From NCBI GenBank assembly GCA_019244235.1, contig JAFASY010000245.1:1-64000 (forward strand): DNA of 64,000 bases, written 5' to 3'. The position numbers and the translations under genes are program-made. The notes under the pieces were generated by a model, which worked only from the letters and a program-made list of their open reading frames with translations, ran no database searches and had not been told where the DNA came from. Each line of letters begins with the position of its first letter. The stretch's first letter is position 1. Source of the DNA: Chroococcidiopsidaceae cyanobacterium CP_BM_ER_R8_30. Lineage in GTDB: Bacteria > Cyanobacteriota > Cyanobacteriia > Cyanobacteriales > Chroococcidiopsidaceae. Of the stretch, positions 16,900 to 24,634 are shown piece after piece.

Positions 16900-17598
16900 A
16901 TGCGCTATCTCGCACTAGCCTCTGACTACGATGGAACATTAGCTACAGACGGTCAAGTAGATGATGACACCAAAGCGGCACTTGAGCGCTTGCGCAGCTC
17001 TGGTCGTAAGCTCATCATGGTTACAGGTCGAGAGCTTGACGATCTTATGAAGGTATTCCCTCAAGTTGACCTGTTTGATTGCATTGTGGCAGAAAATGGT
17101 GCTCTGCTTTACTGGCCAAAAACAGGAGAGGAAAAGCCATTAGGCTCTCCTCCACCTGAGGCGTTTGTCAATGCCCTGCGAGAGCGTCATGTTGAACCCA
17201 TATCAGTAGGGCGGGTAATCGTTGCCACCTGGCATCCGCACGAAACCACAGTTACTGAAGTTATTCGCAACTTGGGTCTAGAGCTGCAAGTCATCTTTAA
17301 CAAAGGCGCAGTAATGGTGCTGCCCTCAGGCATTAATAAAGCAACTGGACTCCAGGCAGCGTTAGGTGAGCTAAAGTTATCGCCTCACAACGTTGTGGGA
17401 ATTGGTGATGCCGAAAACGATCATGCCTTTCTTGAGTTATGCGGGTGTTCTATCGCAGTTGCCAACGCTCTGCCTATGCTAAAAGAGCGAGTTGACTTGG
17501 TTACAAGTGGAAGTCGTGGTGCTGGTGTAACTGAGCTAATTGATAAGTTGATTGCCACAGACTTGTGTGAGTTAGGACAAGATAAAAGCTTTGCTTAA
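16900..17598 (+). CDS. HAD superfamily hydrolase (Cof/IIB type)
   Basis: A phosphatase of the haloacid dehalogenase superfamily. Motif I is SDYDGTLATDG (residues 8-18) with the nucleophile Asp, motif II is MVTGRE, Lys lies in INKATGLQ, and motif IV is GIGDAENDHAF. A cap domain lies between motifs II and III, as in sugar-phosphate phosphatases of subclass IIB. The 232-residue length is normal for soluble enzymes of this group. The substrate cannot be named. The next gene is convergent with only two bases between the stops. Confidence 0.85.
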   Translation: MRYLALASDYDGTLATDGQVDDDTKAALERLRSSGRKLIMVTGRELDDLMKVFPQVDLFDCIVAENGALLYWPKTGEEKPLGSPPPEAFVNALRERHVEPISVGRVIVATWHPHETTVTEVIRNLGLELQVIFNKGAVMVLPSGINKATGLQAALGELKLSPHNVVGIGDAENDHAFLELCGCSIAVANALPMLKERVDLVTSGSRGAGVTELIDKLIATDLCELGQDKSFA

Positions 17599-17600
17599 TA

Positions 17601-17873
17601 CTATCCAACTATCTCGTCTTCTAGCACAGGTGTAAATTTATTCGCCAGATAAAACATTCTACCAACGATGTCTAAATGACCATTTGCTTCTAGAATAGCG
17701 CTTACCCACACTAAGTCATCTCGTTGATAATGATCGAGTAAGTAAACTAGAAATCCTGCAATCTCGTAAGAGTGCATCTCTCTGTATATAGAAACAGTGT
17801 CTAAGAGTTTAGACTTGTCTCTATCTAAGGTGGCGTCAATGAGTAAGTGATATAGGGTTTCAAAAGCTTGCAT
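17601..17873 (-). CDS. Small hypothetical protein
   Basis: This 90-residue acidic protein is helical, with two hydrophobic-faced helices (IAGFLVYLLDHYQRDDLVWVSAIL). There is no signal peptide and no recognised domain. The frame is plausible because it has a low stop density, a clear ATG and ends precisely beside the convergent HAD gene. No partner gene is adjacent on its own strand, so no role can be suggested. Confidence 0.6.
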   Translation of the reverse strand: MQAFETLYHLLIDATLDRDKSKLLDTVSIYREMHSYEIAGFLVYLLDHYQRDDLVWVSAILEANGHLDIVGRMFYLANKFTPVLEDEIVG

Positions 17874-18340
17874 AATTTGGTTAAATACGAAGTTCTGACT
17901 ATTAAGACACCTGCGAGCTATTGTTAAATGACAGTATCTCTCATTAAGGATGAGTGGCTTTCTTAATGAGCTAGATAATAAAAACTCCCGTATGATTTTT
18001 GTGTCCTTGAGAAGCTTTTCAATAAATATTAATGACTTGGTTTAAACCATCTCTACTGTGGTTCTAACTATTTATTTTTATGCTCAACCAGTAAGTTAGG
18101 TAATTTCCCGGTAGACCTAAAACCGAAAAGGTCCTAGATCGTTTACCTAGAACCCCTTGCCAAAGTAGGAGTAGGTAGTTACATAGCCCTCATGGTTCCT
18201 GCCAAGGACGAGCGCCCAAAACCTTCCATCTCCAATCGCCATTTACAGGAATAGCGAGTCGAGTAATTCAGGCAATCCACTCACTAAGGATACCCAGCCC
18301 ACTTTACTGTGGGCTTTCTTTATATTTCATATCATTCATC
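17874..18340. other. Gene-free stretch with an orphan plus-strand terminator
   Basis: No convincing gene. A tiny frame of 20 codons starts with ATG near 18190. A terminator hairpin at 18296-18317 points along the plus strand although no plus-strand gene lies upstream of it, so the region may encode a small RNA. Confidence 0.45.
18296..18317 (+). terminator. Hairpin AGCCCAC/GTGGGCT followed by TTCTTT
   Basis: AGCCCAC and GTGGGCT pair around a six-base loop and are followed by TTCTTTATATTT. Strand is set by the T-rich tract on the plus side. No annotated plus-strand transcript ends here. Confidence 0.6.
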
Positions 18341-18757
18341 CTAGTTTTTTGCTAAAAATTCTTGAACAGTCAGAATATTGATACCCCGGAATGGGTTTAG
18401 CACAAGCAAATCATCATCTCCAGTCACAATACACTCTGCTCTCCCACCGATCGCTAATTCCAGATACTTATTATCTCTAGGGTCTCGACATTCATCAATC
18501 TGCTCAGTCACGTTAATAAACCGTACAGTTCCAGACAAACTTATCAGAAATGCCTTTCGTTCTTCTAATGTAATATATTGATTAAATTTGGGCCGAGCAA
18601 GTACCTGTTCTAGCTCCAGGTAGATAGACTCAGACAACAGTAATTGCCCTAAATCTTGAGCTTTTCTAAGTGCGCGATCTGGTTTGCTCCCTGATAGCAA
18701 CACCGCGCTGATGATAACATTGACATCACATACAAACCGTCTTTCAGTTGTCGTCAT
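18341..18757 (-). CDS. PIN-domain toxin of a toxin-antitoxin pair
   Basis: The protein is a PIN-family ribonuclease. The first acidic residue is in FVCDVNVIISAVL (near residue 11), the middle acidic residues are in LELEQVLARPKF, and the C-terminal set is in ECRDPRDNKYLELA and VTGDDDLL. These make up the metal-binding pocket of VapC-like RNases, of the COG1569 type. At 138 residues it has the normal size. Its start overlaps the upstream antitoxin-like gene by 14 bases, the usual arrangement. The RNA target is unknown. Confidence 0.85.
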   Translation of the reverse strand: MTTTERRFVCDVNVIISAVLLSGSKPDRALRKAQDLGQLLLSESIYLELEQVLARPKFNQYITLEERKAFLISLSGTVRFINVTEQIDECRDPRDNKYLELAIGGRAECIVTGDDDLLVLNPFRGINILTVQEFLAKN

Positions 18758-18989
18758 TCAAAATCGATTGCAAAATCTCTGGCGTTAAACCCCTTTCTGC
18801 GGCTCGCCCACCTATTTCATCCATTGTCTGCCTGAGCTTAGTAATTCCTACCTGCCTGCTTGTCATTGAAGACTTTAGCAACACTGCGATCCTGGCTTCA
18901 ATTTGTTCCTGTTGTTCTTTAGTAGCATTGCGGTATGCCTCTGCGACATCAGAGGGAACTTTAATGGTAATTTCTTCTCTAGTCATCAT
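18744..18989 (-). CDS. Antitoxin-like protein partner of the PIN toxin
   Basis: The start is set at one of two tandem ATG codons (MMTREEITIKVPSDVAEAYR); an upstream ATG at 19016 would add nine unlikely residues. The N-terminal strand EEITIKVPSDVAEAYRNAT resembles ribbon-helix-helix antitoxins. The rest is a charged helix and a short tail ending ILQSILNDDN, which would bind the toxin. The toxin gene overlaps its 3' end by 14 bases. Such pairs usually repress their own promoter; no operator was identified. Confidence 0.7.
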   Translation of the reverse strand: MMTREEITIKVPSDVAEAYRNATKEQQEQIEARIAVLLKSSMTSRQVGITKLRQTMDEIGGRAAERGLTPEILQSILNDDN

Positions 18990-19040
18990 GACCTGTTCGC
19001 TTCCAGCGTTTCTCATCTCTAACCATGCTAACTTCTTGGC

Positions 19041-19178
19041 TTAGAGTTGCGTTAACACGAATTTAGTAAAACCTAATCTAGACTGGCGCACTAATGCGGT
19101 GTTATCAAAAAGACGCTCCCGATGAGAGAGTTCAATTCTGTATTTACCTTTAAACTCTTCGATGCCTAGGACATGTCT
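19041..19178 (-). pseudogene. Possible remnant of a coding region
   Basis: A 45-codon open frame without a start codon reads VLGIEEFKGKYRIELSHRE near its beginning and ends at a TAA. An adjoining open frame just upstream (VYLDDQQLDTKTEGYEDM) is offset in phase. Together they look like a frameshifted gene end. No family recognised. Confidence 0.25.
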
Positions 19179-19290
19179 TCATAACCTTCAGTTTTAGTAT
19201 CTAACTGTTGGTCATCCAGATATACACCGTTTTAAGTCATTCCATCAGGTTTTTACAGCAGCTGAAAGCCCTCGCTAATTAAAAGTTACG

Positions 19291-19374
19291 TGGGCGGGGC
19301 GAGAATCGAACTCGCATTCTGTCACCAGAGCCACATTTTGAGTGTGGTGCGTCTACCAGTTTCGCCACCCGCCC
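19291..19374 (-). tRNA. trnL: tRNA-Leu (anticodon CAA)
   Basis: On the minus strand the acceptor GGGCGGG pairs with CCCGCCC, discriminator A. The anticodon loop reads CTCAAAA with anticodon CAA, and there is a long variable arm, as in class II leucine tRNAs. Its first 22 bases also encode the end of the M48 peptidase gene. Confidence 0.95.
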
Positions 19375-20228
19375 GCAGGTTTAGCTTCACCATTATACTC
19401 AATTTTGCGGTGTTGTAGCAGGGAGTGATACTCCTGGCTACTAGCCCAACGATCGATCTCTCGTGCCCGTAGTACAGGTACTGGATGAGTCAACTGGGAA
19501 GCTTGAGCAGATTTTAGCAGTTCACCTAGTTGAGTGTTGCTAATTTCGTCGTAGGCACGAGCTTGGGCAATAAAGGCATCTAGGTTTAGTTGCGATGCTA
19601 GGGTAGGGGAACCACCAGATAGCTTCATCAGTAACGACATCACAACTTTCGGGTCTTGAGTTGCCAGCAGTGCAGCGCGATCGCAAGTAAACTCTGCACA
19701 GCGTACCCATTCCAAAAGTTGTGATTGCAATGCTTGGGCAATAAAGCCTCCGAAATTGGGGAGTTGCCCTGCCGCTAACACCATCAAGTTCACCAGCGTC
19801 AGATAAACTCCGTGATCGCACTTAAGATGCCCTAATTCGTGAGCAATTACCGCCTGAATCTCCTCTGGGGTCAGCAGCTCAATCAAGGAAGTATGCAAGA
19901 CGATGAAAGGCTGTTTCCCCCGCATAGCAAATGTGTAGGCATTGGGGACTGGATGCTGACGAACATAAAGCTGTGGCGGCTCTAAATCTAGATTTTTACA
20001 GGCTGCCAACAGCAACTGGTGGAACTGGGGCAACTGCTGCTCGCCCACCAGCACACTCGACGCAATATTTTCAATGTAAAAAAACTGCTCTGCCATTGGT
20101 CCTAACAGATTCCGCACTAACATATCAACGCCTGGAATCTGCTTTAGAGCCTTAGTTGCCTCTAGGTCTAATGGGTGGCGAAACTGGTCTGCTTTCAGAC
20201 CGACTAACGGTTGTTGAGATGGAAGCAT
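19353..20228 (-). CDS. M48 family zinc metallopeptidase
   Basis: The protein has the metallopeptidase motif VIAHELGHLKCDHG (HExxH, near residue 130) and a downstream acidic residue in CAEFTCDRAALL that completes the zinc site. These are marks of M48 (HtpX/Ste24-like) peptidases. One weak hydrophobic stretch (TLVNLMVLAAGQL) follows the active site. Upstream, murA is encoded in the same direction. The stop codon TAG lies inside the D-loop of the tRNA-Leu gene, so the last seven codons are tRNA sequence. The substrate is unknown. Confidence 0.85.
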   Translation of the reverse strand: MLPSQQPLVGLKADQFRHPLDLEATKALKQIPGVDMLVRNLLGPMAEQFFYIENIASSVLVGEQQLPQFHQLLLAACKNLDLEPPQLYVRQHPVPNAYTFAMRGKQPFIVLHTSLIELLTPEEIQAVIAHELGHLKCDHGVYLTLVNLMVLAAGQLPNFGGFIAQALQSQLLEWVRCAEFTCDRAALLATQDPKVVMSLLMKLSGGSPTLASQLNLDAFIAQARAYDEISNTQLGELLKSAQASQLTHPVPVLRAREIDRWASSQEYHSLLQHRKIEYNGEAKPAGGWRNW

Positions 20229-20297
20229 GGCGTATCAACCTAGAAACAAAAAATGACAAGAGAGGTGGAGGAGCAACGTCGCTCAAGTCGACGGTAT

Positions 20298-20358
20298 ACC
20301 GCCGTGTAACGGCGGTGCCTGCACATGACCCCTTCCGCGGTCATAGCCTTCTAAGGCT
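20298..20358 (-). repeat. Three consecutive small hairpins
   Basis: ACCGCCGT/ACGGCGGT with a 3-base loop (20298-20316), TGACC/GGTCA (20326-20343) and AGCCTT/AAGGCT (20345-20358) stand in a row between murA and the M48 gene. None is followed by a T run. The second resembles a hairpin at 32578-32596. Confidence 0.5.
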
Positions 20359-20383
20359 AGTATAACGAGATCGCCTTCACTTC

Positions 20384-21706
20384 CTACGGGGACAGACGCT
20401 GAAGTTTAGCCCCTAGAGATAGCAATTTCATCTCCAGTTGCTCGTAACCCCGATCTAGGTGGTGCAACCCCTGAATCGTTGTTTTCCCGTCTGCCGCTAG
20501 TGCCGCTAGAACTAATGCCGCCGACGCCCGCAAGTCAGTCGCCACAACTGGCGCTCCTGACAACATCGGTACTCCACGAATCAGTGCATGGTTGCCTTTA
20601 ACTCGAATGTCTGCCCCCATGCGGTTTAACTCCGCCACGTGACGCAACCGATTCTCGAATACCGTCTCTGTAATGACGCTATCTCCCTTACTCAGAGTCA
20701 GCAAAGCCATGAATGGTGCTTGCATATCAGTAGGAAAACCAGGGTAGGGTAAAGTTTCAATATCTGTTGCCGTGAGACTATACCCTGGCATAACCCGCAG
20801 GCTGTCAGGTGATTCAGCTATCACCTGCACCCCGATATCCTGGAGCTTCGCAATGACTGCCATCAGATGTTCTGGTACAACTGGTGATAGGCTCAGCTCT
20901 GAGTGCGTGATTGCCCCAGCCACCAAAAATGTCCCTGCCTCAACCCGGTCTGGAATAATTTTGTAGTCTGTAGAATGTAGGCTGGGGACGCCAGCGATCA
21001 CAATCGTATTCGTTCCTGCACCGCGAATTTTTGCCCCCATTTCCCGGCAGAAATTTGCTAAATCTACCACTTCTGGCTCTTGGGCAGCGTTTTCTATGGT
21101 TGTTTCCCCTTCTGCCAAAGTTGCCGCCATCATTAAGGTCTCGGTAGCACCAACACTGGGGTAATCTAGATAAATCTTTGCTCCTTTGAGCTTACGACTG
21201 CCATCACTGACATAGGCATGAACCATTCCATGCTCAATTTGGACATCAGCTCCCATTGCTTGTAAACCGCGGACATGAAGATCAACGGGTCTAGCTCCGA
21301 TTGTGCACCCCCCAGGGAGCGGTACTTGAGCAATCCCTAACCGTGCTAGGAGAGGACCAATAACAAAAAAACTGGCTCGCAGTTGACTGACCAGTTCGTA
21401 GGGGGCCTGTGAGTGTCCAATAACACTTGCATCAATTTCTAGAATGTCACCGCGCTGCTGTAATTTCACACCCAAAGCTAGAAGGAGTTGACTCATCCGT
21501 CTGACGTCAACCAGTGAAGGGACATTACGGACACAACAATCCTGAGAACACAGTAAGGCTCCAGCGATAATTGCTAACGCTGAATTTTTTGCCCCACTAA
21601 TTTTCACATGACCTTCGAGAGGAGAACCTCCCCAAATTTGTAGGAGTGAGGGGTCGACCTCAGGTGAGCCGTTGGGGTCAATCATAGGAGTAGTTTTACT
21701 TTGCAC
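20384..21706 (-). CDS. murA: UDP-N-acetylglucosamine 1-carboxyvinyltransferase
   Basis: MurA transfers enolpyruvate to UDP-GlcNAc, the first committed step of peptidoglycan synthesis. The catalytic Cys is in [15 protein letters not shown], and other family blocks are [15 protein letters not shown] and [13 protein letters not shown] near residue 305. The 440-residue length is slightly longer than usual because of an N-terminal extension of about 20 residues rich in Pro and Ser. It is followed in the same direction by the M48 peptidase gene after a set of hairpins. The active-site Cys means fosfomycin sensitivity is expected for the enzyme itself. Confidence 0.95.
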   Translation of the reverse strand: MQSKTTPMIDPNGSPEVDPSLLQIWGGSPLEGHVKISGAKNSALAIIAGALLCSQDCCVRNVPSLVDVRRMSQLLLALGVKLQQRGDILEIDASVIGHSQAPYELVSQLRASFFVIGPLLARLGIAQVPLPGGCTIGARPVDLHVRGLQAMGADVQIEHGMVHAYVSDGSRKLKGAKIYLDYPSVGATETLMMAATLAEGETTIENAAQEPEVVDLANFCREMGAKIRGAGTNTIVIAGVPSLHSTDYKIIPDRVEAGTFLVAGAITHSELSLSPVVPEHLMAVIAKLQDIGVQVIAESPDSLRVMPGYSLTATDIETLPYPGFPTDMQAPFMALLTLSKGDSVITETVFENRLRHVAELNRMGADIRVKGNHALIRGVPMLSGAPVVATDLRASAALVLAALAADGKTTIQGLHHLDRGYEQLEMKLLSLGAKLQRLSP

Positions 21707-21937
21707 ACTTAAATTCAGAACTTTTACATGTTAGAAGTTGGTTTCGATTCTACAGTAAAGCTTCCACAAGTCTAGATTCTTGTGCTTAATGAAGTGGCAA
21801 CGTCAACGTTCTCAAAGGAGGCTCCCTCCGGGAGCAACGCTCTTTGCTTCGTTAAGCTAACTAGCAATTCTCATCACTTGACAAATACTAATTACGTCTT
21901 CATAATGGAAGACTGTCGTTAAAATATAAATTGTCAC

Positions 21938-22019
21938 GCGGAACTGGCGGAATTGGCAGACGCGCTAGATTCAGGTTCTAGTGCCGCAAGGCTTCCGGGT
22001 TCAAGTCCCGGGTTCCGCA
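21938..22019 (+). tRNA. trnL: tRNA-Leu (anticodon CAG)
   Basis: The acceptor GCGGAAC pairs with GTTCCGC, discriminator A. The anticodon stem CTAGA/TCTAG frames TTCAGGT, anticodon CAG. A long variable arm is present. The next gene starts three bases after its end. Confidence 0.95.
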
Positions 22020-22022
22020 TAT

Positions 22023-22841
22023 ATGATAATGCTAACCAGTTTGCAGAATCCTCTGGTAAAGCAAATTCGTAAGTTGCACAACGCTAAAGAGAGACGAGAG
22101 CAGCAACTCTTCTTGTTAGAAGGAACTCATCTATTAGAAGAAGCTTGTGCAGTTAACCATCCGCTAGCAACTGTATGCTGCACCCCACACTGGCAGGAAC
22201 GTCATCCCCAGCTTTGGGAACGAGCCTGTTGTCAAGCTGATCGGGTAGAACTTGTGAGTTTAGAGGTATTAAAGGCACTCGCTACCACAGTTCAGCCAGA
22301 TGGGGTGATAGCAACGGCTAAACGAGATAGCCACAGGCAATCAGATATACCGCTCACAGGTATAGCTCTGGGCCTAGAAACAGTGCAAGACCCTGGTAAC
22401 CTCGGTACTATCATCCGCACAGCTGTTGCTACTGGTGCTGCTGGTTTATGGTTAAGTGGGGATAGTGTGGAGCCTGAAAATCCCAAGGTGTTACGGGCGT
22501 CGGCTGGACAATGGTTCCGCCTACCAATGTCGGTTGTTCCTGATTTGACCGCAGTTGTGAGGCAATGTCAGCAGATGGGAACACAGGTGGTTGCAACCCA
22601 AGCCAAAGCTCAGTCCACTTACTGGGAATTGGATTTGCTGCGTCCGACTTTGATTGTACTAGGTAATGAAGGGGCTGGACTGTCAGCAGAGTTAATGGCT
22701 ATGGCAGATGTGTCAGTCAGCATCCCCATGAGTGCAGGGGTAGAGTCATTAAATGTCGCGATCACTGCTGCTTTGATACTATTTGAGGCTCAACGTCAAC
22801 AAGGGCATAGAGAAAAAAGCTTCCATACTCCCATCAACTAA
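22023..22841 (+). CDS. RNA 2'-O-methyltransferase, SpoU/TrmH family
   Basis: The C-terminal half has the three SPOUT knot motifs: LGLETVQDPGNLGTIIRTA, LIVLGNEGAGL and SIPMSAGVESLNVAITAALILFE. An N-terminal substrate-binding region begins TSLQNPLVKQIRKLH. Such enzymes methylate ribose in rRNA or tRNA using S-adenosylmethionine. The start chosen is ATG 22023; the open frame extends backwards into the tRNA-Leu gene but that part cannot be translated usefully. With only three bases between tRNA and start, the gene probably depends on the tRNA promoter. Confidence 0.88.
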   Translation: MIMLTSLQNPLVKQIRKLHNAKERREQQLFLLEGTHLLEEACAVNHPLATVCCTPHWQERHPQLWERACCQADRVELVSLEVLKALATTVQPDGVIATAKRDSHRQSDIPLTGIALGLETVQDPGNLGTIIRTAVATGAAGLWLSGDSVEPENPKVLRASAGQWFRLPMSVVPDLTAVVRQCQQMGTQVVATQAKAQSTYWELDLLRPTLIVLGNEGAGLSAELMAMADVSVSIPMSAGVESLNVAITAALILFEAQRQQGHREKSFHTPIN

Positions 22842-22851
22842 GAGCACTTGT

Positions 22852-23040
22852 TCAGTCAATACTCCGACCACCTGAATGTCTCTGAATCGCAGCCAATAAC
22901 TGGGGTCTAACGGCTCTAGCCCACAGCTCAAAGTCAAAATTCTGATTGTCATTGCCTGATGTCTGAAGCGGCTGATTTTGTGATTGCGTTTTGACTTTGG
23001 CATTCATATCAATGTCCAACTCCTCGGCTAGTAACCGCAT
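22852..23040 (-). CDS. Small conserved cyanobacterial-type protein
   Basis: This 62-residue product has a Gln/Asn-rich linker followed by FDFELWARAVRPQLLAAIQR, a short helix. I recall such FDFxLWAxAVRxQLL tails in small cyanobacterial hypothetical proteins, but no function is known. Starts at ATG 23040 (AGGGAAA before it) or at 23007 (GAGGAG before it) are both possible. It is convergent with the methyltransferase gene. Confidence 0.55.
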   Translation of the reverse strand: MRLLAEELDIDMNAKVKTQSQNQPLQTSGNDNQNFDFELWARAVRPQLLAAIQRHSGGRSID

Positions 23041-23072
23041 AAATTTCCCTAAAGTAGCTGTGAACTGTTGCC

Positions 23073-23115
23073 TAATCTTTAAGACAAAGATTAAGCCTGT
23101 CTGTTAAACAGGCTT
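23073..23115 (-). terminator. Two adjacent hairpins
   Basis: AAGCCTGT/ACAGGCTT (23093-23115) and TAATCTTT/AAAGATTA (23073-23093) follow the small membrane protein gene ending at 23197. On the minus strand the first hairpin is followed by TTAATCTTT. Terminator or processing site; strand is inferred. Confidence 0.45.
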
Positions 23116-23196
23116 GATATATAGTAAAGAGCAGATGATATTGATTCTCAATCGCTCATCAATCCCAATACATATCGTTGCTACGGGCCATTACGC

Positions 23197-23481
23197 CTAA
23201 TGTGAGGTATGAGGCCGTCGGTTAGCAAACGAACCATTTTTGATCGCAACCGTCTGCGGCTTGGGCGTAGTTGATTTAGATGTAAACCCTGCAGCTTGAA
23301 CAGCAACCACAATCATCCCGGCTAAAGCAATCGCTATCGTAGCCCCACCTATGTAGCTCGGTGCAGATAATGGTGCAACTGCTTGAGGGTGTCCAGACGC
23401 AGATATAATTTCTGTCTGGTGCTGTGCCCTTGGTGCAACCATTGCTAGATGGGTAGTGCCATTGATGTTGAAGTTTTTCAT
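23197..23481 (-). CDS. Small single-span membrane protein
   Basis: No family is recognised for this 94-residue product. A polar N-terminal half (about 40 residues) is followed by one membrane helix (GGATIAIALAGMIVVAVQAAG, about residues 45-65) and a Ser/Thr/Pro-rich basic tail. The ATG at 23481 has GAGGCGAG upstream as a plausible ribosome binding site. No neighbour suggests a role. Confidence 0.55.
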   Translation of the reverse strand: MKNFNINGTTHLAMVAPRAQHQTEIISASGHPQAVAPLSAPSYIGGATIAIALAGMIVVAVQAAGFTSKSTTPKPQTVAIKNGSFANRRPHTSH

Positions 23482-23728
23482 CGTCTCGCCTCAAAAGTCA
23501 TTGTAGTTAAGTGAGGCGCGTTCCTTCGGGATAACTCCCTACTTCCGTCTCCAGCCAGAACCTAGTCAAATACTGGAATTTCCAACCAGGAGATGAACGA
23601 TTTATTATATGTCTGTATTATATGCGACTGTTTTCAAAAAATAGTTCTAACTTAAGTAAGATTTAAAATTCACTTGTATACTATGAAACAAAAATATTGA
23701 ATTTACCGCTGTTGAATAACCTTGTTTG

Positions 23729-24346
23729 CTACCATCGGCGTTCATCCCTTGTCCATTCCGCGTTTGCAATGTTGTTTGTTACATGGCGCGGTTTATCCCT
23801 AATCATTACCAAAGCTACAAATGCACTCAATAGCGTTAGCCCAACAGTTACAAACATTACAAAGCGAAAACCGTCTACAATTGCCTGTCCGCGCTGCTCA
23901 CCACTGAACGAGGCACTAATGATTGCCAAACTTCCTGGCACCAGCAACGCACCACCTATCCCCTGCACCGCCCGCGCAACAATGAGCTGATTCACGGAGG
24001 TTGAGAGTCCGCACCAGACTGATGCCCCGGCAAACATGACTACACCTTAGGCAAAGATCCGTCGCCGACCAAAGCGATCACCTAACGACCCACCAACTAA
24101 AATTAAGGCAGCCAGAAATAACGCATAGGACTCAACAACCCACTGCACATCAGCTACCGTTGCCTGCAACTCTGCCTGTAGCACTGGCAGCGCTATATTA
24201 ACCACAGTGCCGTCGATGACTGCCATGCTGGAACCAAGGATTGTTGCTGCCAACACCCACCGTCCGATATTTCTGGAGCAGGGTTCAGTACAGGGAGAAG
24301 ACCGAATGACCCCCTCATCGCATGGCTGTTTAATAATGTTAGCCAT
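23729..24346 (-). pseudogene. Broken MFS (DHA2-type) drug exporter
   Basis: The N-terminal part reads GRWVLAATILGSSMAVIDG then VVNIALPVLQ and GGSLGDRFGRRRIFA, typical of 14-helix MFS exporters. A TAA at 24047-24049 interrupts the frame exactly after RRRIFA, and the same frame continues GVVMFAGASVWCGL. After SGEQRGQAI the sequence jumps to VDGFRFVMFVTVGLTLLS, which is normally near the C-terminus, so several hundred residues are deleted. With one nonsense change and one large in-frame deletion, no functional transporter can be made. It sits eight bases after the UBP zinc-finger gene at the end of the efflux operon. Confidence 0.85.
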
Positions 24347-24354
24347 TTGTAAAA

Positions 24355-24612
24355 TCAGACAAATGTCCGGTCTATGTAGCACCAACTCCAGTCTTCACCC
24401 GGCTCAGCTGACTTCACGATTGGATGACCAGTTGCGTGAAAGTGTTTAGTCGCGTGTTTGTTTTTGGAGGAGTCGCAACAACCGACATGTCCACAAATGC
24501 GGCACAGGCGTAGATGCACCCATCTGTCTCCAGTTTTGAGACACTCCTCGCAGCCATTTGCACTCGGTGTAACTTCTTGGATTAAATCGAGATGGTTACA
24601 GATTGGACTCAT
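24355..24612 (-). CDS. UBP-type zinc finger protein
   Basis: The protein is a single ZnF-UBP domain: CNHLD, CEECLKTGDRWVHLRLCRICGHVGC-type cysteines, then HATKHFHATGHPIV and SWCYIDRTFV. In eukaryotes this fold binds the ubiquitin C-terminus; bacterial copies are small and of unknown function. The start is ATG 24612 (MSPICNHLD); an upstream ATG at 24663 would add 17 residues lying within the preceding gene. It lies 22 bases after the REC-TrxR fusion gene, a pairing seen in other bacteria. Confidence 0.88.
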   Translation of the reverse strand: MSPICNHLDLIQEVTPSANGCEECLKTGDRWVHLRLCRICGHVGCCDSSKNKHATKHFHATGHPIVKSAEPGEDWSWCYIDRTFV

Positions 24613-24634
24613 AGAAATATCACGACTAGCTGAA

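Noticed and set aside
16848-16925. 25-codon frame overlapping the start of the HAD gene
   Set aside because: No ribosome binding site suited to it and it ends inside the HAD gene; likely chance.
21800-21860. Palindrome GCTCCCTCCGGGAGC as a murA regulator
   Set aside because: It is a short palindrome of a type scattered through cyanobacterial intergenic DNA; no T run or operator logic supports regulation.
21981-22022. Methyltransferase start inside the tRNA-Leu gene
   Set aside because: The frame is open there, but the first codons would be tRNA sequence; ATG at 22023 gives the normal family N-terminus.
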